DNA of 49,745 nucleotides from Candidatus Nitrosopumilus sp. (GTDB taxonomy: Archaea; Thermoproteota; Nitrososphaeria; Nitrososphaerales; Nitrosopumilaceae). How positions within the stretch are numbered: the stretch's first letter is position 1; every line of letters begins with the position of its first letter. The stretch covers positions 1-49,745 of the forward strand of contig REGJ01000006.1 of NCBI GenBank assembly GCA_003702525.1, given 5' to 3'. A program made the translations under genes and the position numbers. Under the pieces are notes generated by a model that searched no databases, was not told where the DNA came from, and saw only the letters and a program-made list of their open reading frames with translations. Below are positions 24,925 to 32,868 of this stretch, in pieces.

Positions 24925-25680
24925 ATGACTTGGTATTTTGATTCTCATATTCATCTCTCTGATCCGCAGTACAATCCTGATATGGATTTTATTTTACAAG
25001 AGATGAACTCATTGAAAATCAAAGCATGTTGCGTATCTATGGATGTAAAAAACTCTGTAGAAACTTTGGAGCTTGCAAAAAAAAGTGAACTAGTTTTACC
25101 ATTTATTGGAATTCATCCCGAATGTGCAAGTGATGAACTAGAAAAAGTTGTCAGCATGATAGAAAACAATCACAACACTCTTGCAGGAATTGGAGAAATA
25201 GGTTTGGATCCAACTTATGCTAATAATGATGAAGATACTAAAAGACAAACTCTTGTTTTTGAAACTCTACTGTCTTGCGCAGAGAAATTCAACAAACCCG
25301 TATCAATTCATACAAGAAAGAGTTTGGATGATGTTTTTCAAATCATGACCTCATATGACACCAAACATGCTCTGCTTCACTGGTTTGATGGAAGCAAAAA
25401 ACAACTAGCAAAGGCTATGGATATGGGATTTTTTGTTTCATTTGGACCTGTGATGGTTTATGCAAATGACAAGCAGACCTTACTATCAAAAAGTGATGAA
25501 TCAAAAATTCTAGTTGAGACTGATGGTCCTGTTAGATTTTCTAGATGCTTTGAGATGAAATCTGCTGATATTGGCTTTATCCCCAGCGTAATCTTTTGTG
25601 CCTCAAAAGTTCTTGGAAAATCATTTGATGAGACTGCCAAACTGCTAGAAAAAAATTCAAACGCATATCTTGGAATATAG
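24925..25680 (+). CDS. TatD-family metal-dependent hydrolase
   Basis: 251 aa from ATG 24925 (MTWYFDSHIHLSD), preferred over a TTG four codons upstream. The amidohydrolase metal motifs are FDSHIHLSD at the N-terminus, IGEIGLDPTY, VSIHTRKS, LLHWFDGS and VETDGPVRF at the end. TatD proteins are divalent-metal DNases, with proposed roles in DNA repair or D-amino-acid tRNA proofreading; the substrate here is not known. It is upstream of the eS17 gene on the same strand. Confidence 0.9.
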   Translation: MTWYFDSHIHLSDPQYNPDMDFILQEMNSLKIKACCVSMDVKNSVETLELAKKSELVLPFIGIHPECASDELEKVVSMIENNHNTLAGIGEIGLDPTYANNDEDTKRQTLVFETLLSCAEKFNKPVSIHTRKSLDDVFQIMTSYDTKHALLHWFDGSKKQLAKAMDMGFFVSFGPVMVYANDKQTLLSKSDESKILVETDGPVRFSRCFEMKSADIGFIPSVIFCASKVLGKSFDETAKLLEKNSNAYLGI

Positions 25681-25688
25681 ATATAAAA
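25681..25688 (+). promoter_or_regulatory. TATA box of the eS17 gene
   Basis: ATATAAAA is centred about 26 nt upstream of the GTG start at 25711, directly after the TatD stop. The spacing implies a leaderless eS17 mRNA despite the close upstream gene. Confidence 0.5.
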
Positions 25689-25710
25689 CACCCTAATCTT
25701 TAGACGATTC

Positions 25711-26115
25711 GTGGACAGAATAAAGCGTCTTTCATACGAAGTCTTGGATAATCACAAGTCTAAATTCGGTGAAGATTTTGCTGACAACAAAAAAGTTCTA
25801 GATCAAGTTTCAATTGTCCGCTCAAAGGGATTAAAAAATGAGATTGCAGGTTACATTACAAACTATATCAAAAAAGAGATTAGAGAACAAAAACAAAAAC
25901 AAGCACAAGCCTCCAAAGCTCAAGAACAACTAGCTCAAGCAGAACCTGAACCAGTTGAGGAAACTCCTGTGGAAGAGACTGTCGCTGAAGCAACTCCTGA
26001 AACAACTGAAGCACCTGCTGCTGAAGCAACTCCTGAACCAGAAACTCCTGTTGAAACAACTGAAGCACCTGCTTCTGAAGCAACTCCTGAAACAACAGAA
26101 GAGAAGTCTGAATAA
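25711..26115 (+). CDS. rps17e: Ribosomal protein eS17 with long acidic repeat tail
   Basis: Residues 1-62 match archaeal eS17: DRIKRLSYEVLDNHKSKF, FADNKKVLDQVS, and LKNEIAGYITNYIKKE. This core is about as long as the whole protein in other archaea. Residues about 75-134 are a Pro/Glu/Thr/Ala tail with repeats of the ATPETTEAPA type, coded by near-identical 30-48 bp units. GTG start. The tail should be disordered and negatively charged on the 30S surface; its function is unknown. Confidence 0.9.
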   Translation: MDRIKRLSYEVLDNHKSKFGEDFADNKKVLDQVSIVRSKGLKNEIAGYITNYIKKEIREQKQKQAQASKAQEQLAQAEPEPVEETPVEETVAEATPETTEAPAAEATPEPETPVETTEAPASEATPETTEEKSE

Positions 26116-26156
26116 TCACTAAAGTTTTAATTTCAAACTTTTACCAAAACATCATA

Positions 26157-26930
26157 ATGATTACTGTAAAACTTGTTGGAGGTGCCAAAAAATCATTTTC
26201 AACAGAAAAGTTGGAACTTGAAAAATCTAATATCACAATTACAGAATTACTTGATGCATTATTGGAAAGAAAACCAGACGATTCCCCAAAACTTGACACT
26301 GAAAATATCTTGATTGCCGTAAATGGTGTCGACTCTTCAGCACTTGATGGAAAATCAACTGTGATCAAAAATGATGATGTTGTCAGTATCATTCCTGTGA
26401 TTCATGGAGGTGCATCAAAGAAACTGCTCTGCAAGATTGCATCAAAACAGATTCAGGTTGTCCAAATCAAAGGTAAAAGTGACATTGATGTAAAATTCCT
26501 TGATAATCTAAGAGAAAAATTTCCTAAAATCCAACTTCAAGCAGTATCAAGCAAATTTGTACTCAATGATTCTCATCTCAAAAAAATATTATCTCTGTCA
26601 CTAGAGTCTCAAAAAAATGATGTTCTACTATCAAACAAACTTGAAACTGATATTTTGATGCGCTTTGCAATATCAAAACAAATCTCAACTGCAATTATTT
26701 CTGCAGGAATTAAACCAAAAACTGATTTTCTGTTAATTGCAATTGGAAGCAAAGCTAATCTTGATTCGTTGTACAAAGAATTGTCTGAATATGCCATTCC
26801 GTTGTTTTCAAAAAGTAACGAGGCATTCTTGAAAAAGTCTTTCAATATATCAAAAAAACAACTTGATTCTGTTTATTCCAAAAACGCACTAGAAGATATT
26901 CTTGTTGAAAAGGCAGCAGTTCTACTCTGA
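26157..26930 (+). CDS. MoaD/ThiS ubiquitin-like domain fused to a Cgi121-like KEOPS domain
   Basis: 257 aa. Residues 1-85 form a beta-grasp MoaD domain (MITVKLVGGAKKSF ... ILIAVNGVDSS) ending IIPVIHGG, with the diglycine at 84-85 that is normally the free C-terminus. Residues about 90-257 resemble Cgi121 of the KEOPS complex (IQLQAVSSKFVLNDSHLKKI, then LETDILMRFAISKQISTAI), which binds tRNA ends for t6A synthesis. The neighbouring THUMP and Sua5 genes fit tRNA modification. The Cgi121 assignment is by pattern only. Confidence 0.78.
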   Translation: MITVKLVGGAKKSFSTEKLELEKSNITITELLDALLERKPDDSPKLDTENILIAVNGVDSSALDGKSTVIKNDDVVSIIPVIHGGASKKLLCKIASKQIQVVQIKGKSDIDVKFLDNLREKFPKIQLQAVSSKFVLNDSHLKKILSLSLESQKNDVLLSNKLETDILMRFAISKQISTAIISAGIKPKTDFLLIAIGSKANLDSLYKELSEYAIPLFSKSNEAFLKKSFNISKKQLDSVYSKNALEDILVEKAAVLL

Positions 26931-27443
26931 CATACTGCGTTTAGTCTTTTCTGTACTCAAAATATCTGACTTTTTTAGAACGGAAATCCCAGTCTTGTTA
27001 CCTAGAATCTCAATTAGAACGACCTTCTCAGGAAACTCTAATGATACCTGACTCTTTATCTTGCTTGCAATTTTTTTAATGATATCTTGGCTTGAAATGT
27101 CTGAATTTCTTTTCTCAATTGATATTCTGTATTTTTCATCTTTGGAAATATTCTCAGATAGTTCTTCAACAACTTTTTCTATCTCTTCAATTTTTGTCTC
27201 AACTATTCTTTGAATCGGAATGATTCTCAAACAATATCTAACACTCCAAGGCTCATCAAGAAGCATCTCCTTGATTTTTCTTACCACTTCTACTGGTTCT
27301 AACTTTGTCTCTGCAGTAAGTATGCCTGACATGCTTGTGATTGTAACTTTGGGATCAGAATCTCCAAATTCATCTAAAAATCCCCTCAACTCCTCTTCTG
27401 TTTCAGGTTCTAGGTGTCTTGCACAAGTAACTATTAGATTCAT
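26922..27443 (-). CDS. THUMP-domain RNA-binding protein (Tan1/THUMPD1-like)
   Basis: 173 aa. The N-terminal ferredoxin-like part starts MNLIVTCARHLEPETEEEL, typical for Tan1-like proteins. The THUMP core covers about 60-165 (WSVRYCLRIIPIQR, then KYRISIEKRNSDIS, FPEKVVLIEILGNKTGISVL). There is no catalytic domain. In eukaryotes Tan1 helps acetylate C12 of tRNA. It overlaps the Sua5 gene by 4 bp and converges on the MoaD-Cgi121 gene with a 9-bp 3' overlap. Confidence 0.85.
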   Translation of the reverse strand: MNLIVTCARHLEPETEEELRGFLDEFGDSDPKVTITSMSGILTAETKLEPVEVVRKIKEMLLDEPWSVRYCLRIIPIQRIVETKIEEIEKVVEELSENISKDEKYRISIEKRNSDISSQDIIKKIASKIKSQVSLEFPEKVVLIEILGNKTGISVLKKSDILSTEKTKRSMSE

Positions 27444-28036
27444 ACTTTGAAAATCTCCTCTTTACTTAAAGAACCCTCTCTGATAATTTTGATCTCACCA
27501 TCTTCTATCTGGATAATGGTTGATTCTCCTTTGCTTGTAATTGTTCCCCCATCAACAAAGACATCATAATTTTCTATACTTTTGATACATTCAGCAGGAT
27601 CAAAAAATGATGATTGTCCTGAAACATTTGCACTTGTTCCAATTAGGCAATGACATTTTTCTAACAATGCTAATGTGCATTCATGATTTGGAACTCGTAA
27701 TCCAATCTTGTCTGAAAGGTTTAACGATTCTTTTAGTTTAGAATCTTTAAGTTTCAAAAGAATTGTTAGATTGCCTGGCCAAAACTTTTCAGCAAGTTTT
27801 TCTGAAATCTCATCAAACTCTGCAATCTGATTGGCAATCTCTTTGGAGTAAACTAGAACTGGAAATGGTTTTGAAAAGTCTCTTGACTTTATCTCATAAA
27901 CTTTTTTTGCAGACTCTTTATTGTAAGGGTTGCATCCTATACCGTAAACAGTGTCTGTTGGAAAAACAACAATTCCGCCATCCTCAATTATTTTGGATGC
28001 CTGTTCTATTCCTTGCTTGTCACAGTTTACTTTCAT
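27440..28036 (-). CDS. Threonylcarbamoyl-AMP synthase (Sua5/YrdC/TsaC)
   Basis: Makes threonylcarbamoyl-AMP from threonine, bicarbonate and ATP, the first step of t6A37 in ANN-decoding tRNAs. 198 aa, a YrdC domain without the longer Sua5 C-terminal domain. IVVFPTDTVYGIGCNPYN and KSRDFSKPFPVLV carry the nucleotide-binding lysine-rich pocket; LIGTSANVSGQ is the signature near residue 135. It is followed on the same strand by the THUMP gene (4-bp ATGA-type overlap). Confidence 0.94.
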   Translation of the reverse strand: MKVNCDKQGIEQASKIIEDGGIVVFPTDTVYGIGCNPYNKESAKKVYEIKSRDFSKPFPVLVYSKEIANQIAEFDEISEKLAEKFWPGNLTILLKLKDSKLKESLNLSDKIGLRVPNHECTLALLEKCHCLIGTSANVSGQSSFFDPAECIKSIENYDVFVDGGTITSKGESTIIQIEDGEIKIIREGSLSKEEIFKV

Positions 28037-28115
28037 TGATTACTCTCAGTTTTTTTGTTTAATTACCATTTTCTTTTGAAAAGTTTTTAACATCAAATTT
28101 TTTCTATGGTTACGT

Positions 28116-28193
28116 ATGTCTAGCGAAGATTATCATGATACCGATTTTGAAGATGACTTTGATGATGAATTAGATGACTTGGATGAAGATTAG
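28116..28193 (+). CDS. 25-aa Asp/Glu-rich small protein
   Basis: ATG 28116 to TAG 28193. The peptide reads MSSEDYHDTDFEDDFDDELD then DLDED, with net charge far below zero. It ends within the 3' end of the convergent winged-helix gene (4-bp overlap). Same length and type as the ORF at 5120-5197. Coding status is inferred from composition. Confidence 0.4.
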   Translation: MSSEDYHDTDFEDDFDDELDDLDED

Positions 28194-28477
28194 ATACTTA
28201 ATCCAAAGTTGTCTGCAAAGCTTGTAAATTTGTAATATGCTTGAAGGAACTCTCTTCCTGTTTGACTGATTTTGTATTTGTTAGAACCTTGACTGTCGAC
28301 TTGTTCTAAAAGACCTTGAGAAACTAGAGTTTTTAGAATTCTTGAAATTCTGGAATGAGAAATGTTTGCTTTTCTAATCAGATAAGTTACTGTTGCTCCA
28401 TCCTCATCTTGAAGGTCGTCTCTGGTAGTAGCTAGAATGTCGCCAATAATTTTCATATGGGTTCTATACTCTGCCAT
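28190..28477 (-). CDS. Winged-helix regulator (paralogue of the 20960 gene)
   Basis: 95 aa. The recognition segment TYLIRKANISHSRISRILKT and the wing QGSNKYKISQTGREFL mark the winged helix. The ends match the 93-aa protein at 20960-21241 (start YRTHMKIIGDIL versus YRTSMQIVADLL; end FADNFGLSI versus IAESFGLEL). Single-domain regulators of this kind are common in Thaumarchaeota; the targets are unknown. Confidence 0.85.
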   Translation of the reverse strand: MAEYRTHMKIIGDILATTRDDLQDEDGATVTYLIRKANISHSRISRILKTLVSQGLLEQVDSQGSNKYKISQTGREFLQAYYKFTSFADNFGLSI

Positions 28478-28597
28478 TTCTTACTAATTATTTTGAGAAT
28501 TTCTATGATAGAACGATGATATTGTGCAATATACAAAAAAGATAAAAAAATTTAACAAATTTTGGATTCTGGAAAAATTCGAGCCTAGAGTGAAAAA

Positions 28598-29239
28598 TTA
28601 CTCTAACCCCTCATCAAATTTTATCTTGGTTAATGGAACCTTGCTAACTGGGATGAATAATGCAATCAACCCCCCAATTTTGATTACCATTGATACAGTA
28701 TAGAGAATTGATTCGGGGAAGACAAAAGAGTACCATCCAAGAAATTCTCCTAGCGCCAATAATGCCAATCCGATTGAAACTGAGATTGCACCTTTGTTTC
28801 TATTGTCAAGGTATGACAACATTGTCTCTATTGCACCATATGCAAGTAAGATGAACGAAACTGATCTAAAGAGATGTTCTAACTGTACTGATGAAACCAA
28901 AAAGAATGGCAAGATTCCAACTGACCTAAAGTAACTTGACTTTGGGAAAAATGCTTTGATACTGTGTGAGAATGCAATGAAAAAGTATCCAACTGTTTGA
29001 ATTGCAATTCCCAAAGTTTGCACCCATCTTTCCATACTACCAGACTTTATCACAAAGTCTTCTGCCATGTATCCTGCCCAAATAACAAAGAATCCTATAC
29101 TGATTGAGAAAAACGCAATTGATAATCTAAATAATGTTGGACTGCCTGTGTTTCGAAATCCAATTAGTGACATTATTCCAATTCCAAGTCCAACTAAAAA
29201 TCCTATGAGATTAAGTATATTTTCTAAGAGAAATTCCAA
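28598..29239 (-). CDS. Polytopic membrane protein
   Basis: 213 aa with about six to seven hydrophobic helices (first at 8-28, then about 35-55, 75-95, 105-120, 130-145, 155-172, 178-195). Start is TTG at 29239. A charged C-terminal tail (KVPLTKIKFDEGLE) is probably cytoplasmic. The layout resembles archaeal sensor-type membrane domains without the kinase, but no motif is diagnostic. Confidence 0.75.
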   Translation of the reverse strand: MEFLLENILNLIGFLVGLGIGIMSLIGFRNTGSPTLFRLSIAFFSISIGFFVIWAGYMAEDFVIKSGSMERWVQTLGIAIQTVGYFFIAFSHSIKAFFPKSSYFRSVGILPFFLVSSVQLEHLFRSVSFILLAYGAIETMLSYLDNRNKGAISVSIGLALLALGEFLGWYSFVFPESILYTVSMVIKIGGLIALFIPVSKVPLTKIKFDEGLE

Positions 29240-29299
29240 TGATGTTTAGAAATCTGCTAAACTAATTATTTTAATCTGATGAATGATTTTACCATCTTG

Positions 29300-29509
29300 T
29301 TAATCCCATTCATCTAAGGAACCTGCAGTTTGTCCTTCAGTACTTCCTGCATAATCCCCAAGTATGTCTGAATAAGTTGCCTCGTTATGTGCCACAAATT
29401 TGACATATTCGCCATAACTCATGTCCAAATCACAAGATCCACATTTTACAAAAGAAAAATCTGGTGACAAGTCTGCGTCCTCTCTACATTTAGGACACTT
29501 TATCTTCAT
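29300..29509 (-). CDS. Small zinc-ribbon protein
   Basis: 69 aa. CPKC (4-7) and CGSC (23-26) make a rubredoxin-like zinc ribbon; the rest is acidic and polar (YVKFVAHNEATYSDILGDYA). The likely zinc site is complete. No further role can be read. Confidence 0.75.
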   Translation of the reverse strand: MKIKCPKCREDADLSPDFSFVKCGSCDLDMSYGEYVKFVAHNEATYSDILGDYAGSTEGQTAGSLDEWD

Positions 29510-29586
29510 GAATGATTTGGTCTTTGTTAATTATTATTACTTTACATTCAATAAAAGATAAAAGGAGTTTCAAATTGCTAGATTCT

Positions 29587-29871
29587 ATGACTCGTACTTG
29601 TACAAAATGCAAGAATGAAATTCCTGATACTGAACAATTAGGTCCAGTCAATGAGAAATATCCAACATGCAACAAGTGTTGGGCTGAATGGAAAGAGTAT
29701 CAAATCATGGTAATGAATGAGTTGAAACTTGACATGTCAATGGCTGATCACAGAAAGTTACTAAAAAAACACGAGAAAATCTTTGTAGGTGTAATGTCTC
29801 CTGAAGGAGAAGTTATTGATTATTCCAATGAAGACAACAGAAAGCCTGATGAGCCTCAACCAGGTGCTTAA
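29587..29871 (+). CDS. Zinc-knuckle protein with YggX (Fe-trafficking)-like helix pair
   Basis: 94 aa from ATG 29587; an upstream in-frame start would add 25 unlikely residues. C5-x2-C8 and C28-x2-C31 form a zinc site. Residues 32-67 (WAEWKEYQIMVMNELKLDM then DHRKLLKKHEKIF) parallel the YggX segment W-x2-W...NE-x2-L...L...M-x-F, including the conserved NE. YggX proteins protect Fe-S clusters and handle Fe(II). The similarity is by eye and the cysteine pattern differs from YggX. Confidence 0.65.
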   Translation: MTRTCTKCKNEIPDTEQLGPVNEKYPTCNKCWAEWKEYQIMVMNELKLDMSMADHRKLLKKHEKIFVGVMSPEGEVIDYSNEDNRKPDEPQPGA

Positions 29872-30329
29872 AACTTCAAGTGTTTCTTTGCATTTTCGGG
29901 AATAACTAGCATTATTCTCCTCTTTTTATCCTCATCAAGATTATTGATGATTCTCTTTACAGTCTCTGCAAGGATTTCTTTTTCATTTTCTTCTAGTGTT
30001 AGATAGATTTCTAAAATCCCATCTAGATTGAAAGTGATTAGTTTTTGCGGATTTTGTGCAACCTCTGTAATGTATGCTGAAAACAGTCCCTCTCGTTGTT
30101 CTTCAGAAAGTGTAGTCAAAATCTTAAGCCATGTTTTGAAGAGTCTTGCAAAATTTGGAAATGGAATAGTTGGACCTGCCTCTAGTGCATTGTTGATAAC
30201 TTCATCCTGATCTGGCTTTGCCAATGAAAAAAATTCCATCATACGTTTTTTTAGAATTGGATTTCGCAAAAAGTCTGGAAGATTTGCTAGATTAACAATG
30301 ATGTTTCCTGCAAAGTTCTCTCCGACCAT
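29868..30329 (-). CDS. Helical protein of unknown function
   Basis: 153 aa, nearly all helical by eye, with no Cys, no signal peptide and no membrane helix. Segments such as LPDFLRNPILKKRMMEFFSL and TLEENEKEILAETVKRIINN suggest repeated amphipathic helices. It overlaps the end of the zinc-knuckle gene by 4 bp (convergent). Family not recognised. Confidence 0.75.
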   Translation of the reverse strand: MVGENFAGNIIVNLANLPDFLRNPILKKRMMEFFSLAKPDQDEVINNALEAGPTIPFPNFARLFKTWLKILTTLSEEQREGLFSAYITEVAQNPQKLITFNLDGILEIYLTLEENEKEILAETVKRIINNLDEDKKRRIMLVIPENAKKHLKF

Positions 30330-30409
30330 CGATCTAGAAAATTAACTCTGGGTTATAAAATGATGGAACAGCACTTTAGCTTAAATAAACCAAAGTCAAG
30401 TTTAACATT

Positions 30410-31411
30410 ATGACATCTACTGTTGTAGTTGGTGGATTTTTTGGAGATGAAGGAAAAGGAAAGATCATCTCATATTTGGCAATTAAAGATAATCCCAAAG
30501 TTATAGTCCGCGGTGGTGCAGGACCAAATGCCGGTCATACCATCAAAGATGGCGACAAAGTTTACAAAGTTAGAATGCTTCCAAGTGGTTTTCTAAACAA
30601 AGATGCTAAAGTCATGATTGGTCCAGGTGTTGTGATTAATCCCGAAGTTTTGCAAAAAGAGATTGATGATTTTGGAGTATCTGGTAGAGCATTCATTGAC
30701 AAGCATTGCGGAGTAATCGAGGAAACACATCTAGCTAGAGATTCCAAGGGTGAACTCAAAGAAAAGATTGGGAGCACTGGCTCAGGAACAGGCCCTGCAA
30801 ATGCTGATAGAGCAATGAGAGTATTGAATCTGGCAAAAGACTTTGATTCCTTATCTTCAATTATTGTTGATGTTCCTGCTGAGGTTATTTATTCAAAAGA
30901 TAAATATGAAAATCTATTAGTTGAGGGTACTCAAGGCTCGTTTCTGTCATTATGGCATGGTACCTATCCATTTGTAACCTCAAAAGATGTAACTGCTTCA
31001 GGAATTTGTGCTGACATTGGACTTGGTCCAACCAAAGTTGATGAAGTAATTGTTGTCTTCAAGTCTTATGTTACTCGTGTAGGCACAGGTCCACTTGACA
31101 AAGAACTCTCACTAGAGGAAGCAGAAAAGAAAGGTTGGTCTGAGTTTGGAACTGTAACTGGACGTCAACGTCGAGCAGCTGACTTTGATTTTGATTTAGC
31201 TAGGCGTGCAATCATGCTCAATGGTGCAACACAAATCTCAATTACAAAACTAGACGTACTCTTTACAGACTGCGCAGGAAAAACTTCGTACAATGAATTG
31301 TCTGATGATGCTAAAGCATTCATAAAAAATATTGAAGATGAATTAAACACGCCTGTAACAATTATTGGAACAGGACCAACTGTCAATGATGTCATTGACA
31401 GAAGAAGCTAG
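30410..31411 (+). CDS. purA: Adenylosuccinate synthetase
   Basis: Converts IMP plus aspartate and GTP to adenylosuccinate. 333 aa, the short archaeal form lacking roughly 100 residues of the bacterial enzyme. GGFFGDEGKGK is the P-loop with the catalytic Asp, GGAGPNAGHTI has the catalytic His, GSTGSGTGPA binds IMP, and GTVTGRQRRAADFD is the aspartate-binding loop. The ATG is about 26 nt from a TTTAAC-like box. Confidence 0.95.
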   Translation: MTSTVVVGGFFGDEGKGKIISYLAIKDNPKVIVRGGAGPNAGHTIKDGDKVYKVRMLPSGFLNKDAKVMIGPGVVINPEVLQKEIDDFGVSGRAFIDKHCGVIEETHLARDSKGELKEKIGSTGSGTGPANADRAMRVLNLAKDFDSLSSIIVDVPAEVIYSKDKYENLLVEGTQGSFLSLWHGTYPFVTSKDVTASGICADIGLGPTKVDEVIVVFKSYVTRVGTGPLDKELSLEEAEKKGWSEFGTVTGRQRRAADFDFDLARRAIMLNGATQISITKLDVLFTDCAGKTSYNELSDDAKAFIKNIEDELNTPVTIIGTGPTVNDVIDRRS

Positions 31412-31460
31412 GCTCCAATTTTTTGGATAAGTTTAATTTGTTAATCGATCGTTAACTTTT

Positions 31461-32147
31461 GTGGAAACCCCTACTTCTTCTCCTGTTGACAAACAACCTC
31501 GATACATACAAGTAAACTCCACTTTAGAATTCACTAGGCTCGTTTGCGCACTAGAGCGTGCACCACGTGTATCATTTTTGCATGACCATGACGGTAGAAA
31601 AATTCTTTCAGTACAAATGGATGTTCTAAAAGAAAAACCAATTGTTTACTTTACACCTCTAGATCATAACGGTCACTATCTTCGCTATGGACTTACAGGT
31701 GGCAAAGAAGAATCTGAAATTGTAGATACAACTTCTGATTCTAGTAAATTGTATTCTCCAATTGTTAGAATAAAATCACTTCCAAAAACTTTGAAACCTG
31801 GAAACGGAACTCTGGATAGATATCAACCAATTGAACTAGAAGATATGTCTAGTCTTGCAAAACTCACATGGGGTTTTGAAGACATACCATTCCCATTATT
31901 CTTATTCCCTCACAATGACAAGTGGCTACTAGGTGTTTTCATGAACTTCCATGAAGAAGGAACATCATACTTTTGTCATGTATTGCTAGACAACGAACCT
32001 GACAAACCATTCCTAAAGTTCTCAACAAGCAATGTTATCGAACCAGTCTTCGTTGATAGCCCTTCAGAGCATGGTTATTCATACATCAAAATAATAAAAT
32101 TAAAAGAGACTCATCCTCTAGTAGATTATGCTCACCTTCAAAACTAG
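31461..32147 (+). CDS. Unknown protein upstream of pyrF
   Basis: 228 aa from GTG 31461. Beta-rich, soluble, two repeated-looking lobes (RVSFLHDHDGRKILSVQM and FPHNDKWLLGVFMNFHEEG). One Cys in each half. It overlaps pyrF by 20 bp so is probably cotranscribed with it. No family recognised. Confidence 0.75.
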   Translation: METPTSSPVDKQPRYIQVNSTLEFTRLVCALERAPRVSFLHDHDGRKILSVQMDVLKEKPIVYFTPLDHNGHYLRYGLTGGKEESEIVDTTSDSSKLYSPIVRIKSLPKTLKPGNGTLDRYQPIELEDMSSLAKLTWGFEDIPFPLFLFPHNDKWLLGVFMNFHEEGTSYFCHVLLDNEPDKPFLKFSTSNVIEPVFVDSPSEHGYSYIKIIKLKETHPLVDYAHLQN

Positions 32148-32868
32148 ACTCTCTCAGATCGCAAAAACAAATGGCAAAGTAATTCTTGCTAATGATTATG
32201 ATCCATCTGTAAAAAATTTGGAAGCAAAAACGATCTCTAATATCAAAAAATTACACCCATATCTCTGTGCAGTGAAACTGAATTTTCACTTGTTACTTCC
32301 ACTAAGTAACAAACAAGTTCTCAACATAAACAAAACAGCTCACAAATACGGTTTGCAAACAATTGCAGATATCAAACTAAATGATATTGGTAACACAAAT
32401 CGTGTAACTACTGAAAATTTGTGGAAGATGGGATTTGATTCAGTTATTGCAAATCCAATCATGGGATTAGACAGTTTGAAAAATCTAGTAAAATCTGCCC
32501 ACAAAAATGGCAAAGGCGTCATAACTTTGTGTCATATGAGTGCCCCTGAGGCTAAACTTTCCTATGATATGGAGGTCAGAATGAAAAAAAAGCAGCAACT
32601 CTACCAACTATTCTTAGATTGGGCACTTGAGGCCAAAGTTGATGGAATTGTAGTTGGTGCAACTTTTCCAAAAATTATTCAGTACTGCTCAAAAAAGGCT
32701 GGAGGAAAACTCAGTATCTTTTCTCCAGGTGTTGGAACACAAGGTGGCAATGCAAGTGAAGTAATTTCAGCTGGAACAAATTATCTAATTGTTGGAAGAA
32801 CAATTCTTAATGCAAAAAAACCAACTGATGTTGCAAAAGATTTACAGCTAGACAGTCTTGGAAAGTAA
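32128..32868 (+). CDS. pyrF: Orotidine 5'-phosphate decarboxylase
   Basis: Last step of UMP synthesis. 246 aa. The catalytic D-x-K-x-x-D motif is TIADIKLNDIGNTN (near residue 87). VILANDYD at the N-terminus holds a substrate Asp. The phosphate loops are FSPGVGTQGG and NYLIVGRTI. Both size and sequence resemble the archaeal OMPDC group. It shares 21 bp at the 3' end with the convergent Nudix gene. Confidence 0.94.
   Translation: MLTFKTRLSQIAKTNGKVILANDYDPSVKNLEAKTISNIKKLHPYLCAVKLNFHLLLPLSNKQVLNINKTAHKYGLQTIADIKLNDIGNTNRVTTENLWKMGFDSVIANPIMGLDSLKNLVKSAHKNGKGVITLCHMSAPEAKLSYDMEVRMKKKQQLYQLFLDWALEAKVDGIVVGATFPKIIQYCSKKAGGKLSIFSPGVGTQGGNASEVISAGTNYLIVGRTILNAKKPTDVAKDLQLDSLGK

Noticed and set aside
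26157-26930. Simple molybdopterin synthase small subunit (MoaD)
   Set aside because: Only the first 85 of 257 residues fit MoaD; the rest is a separate domain, so the plain name would mislead.
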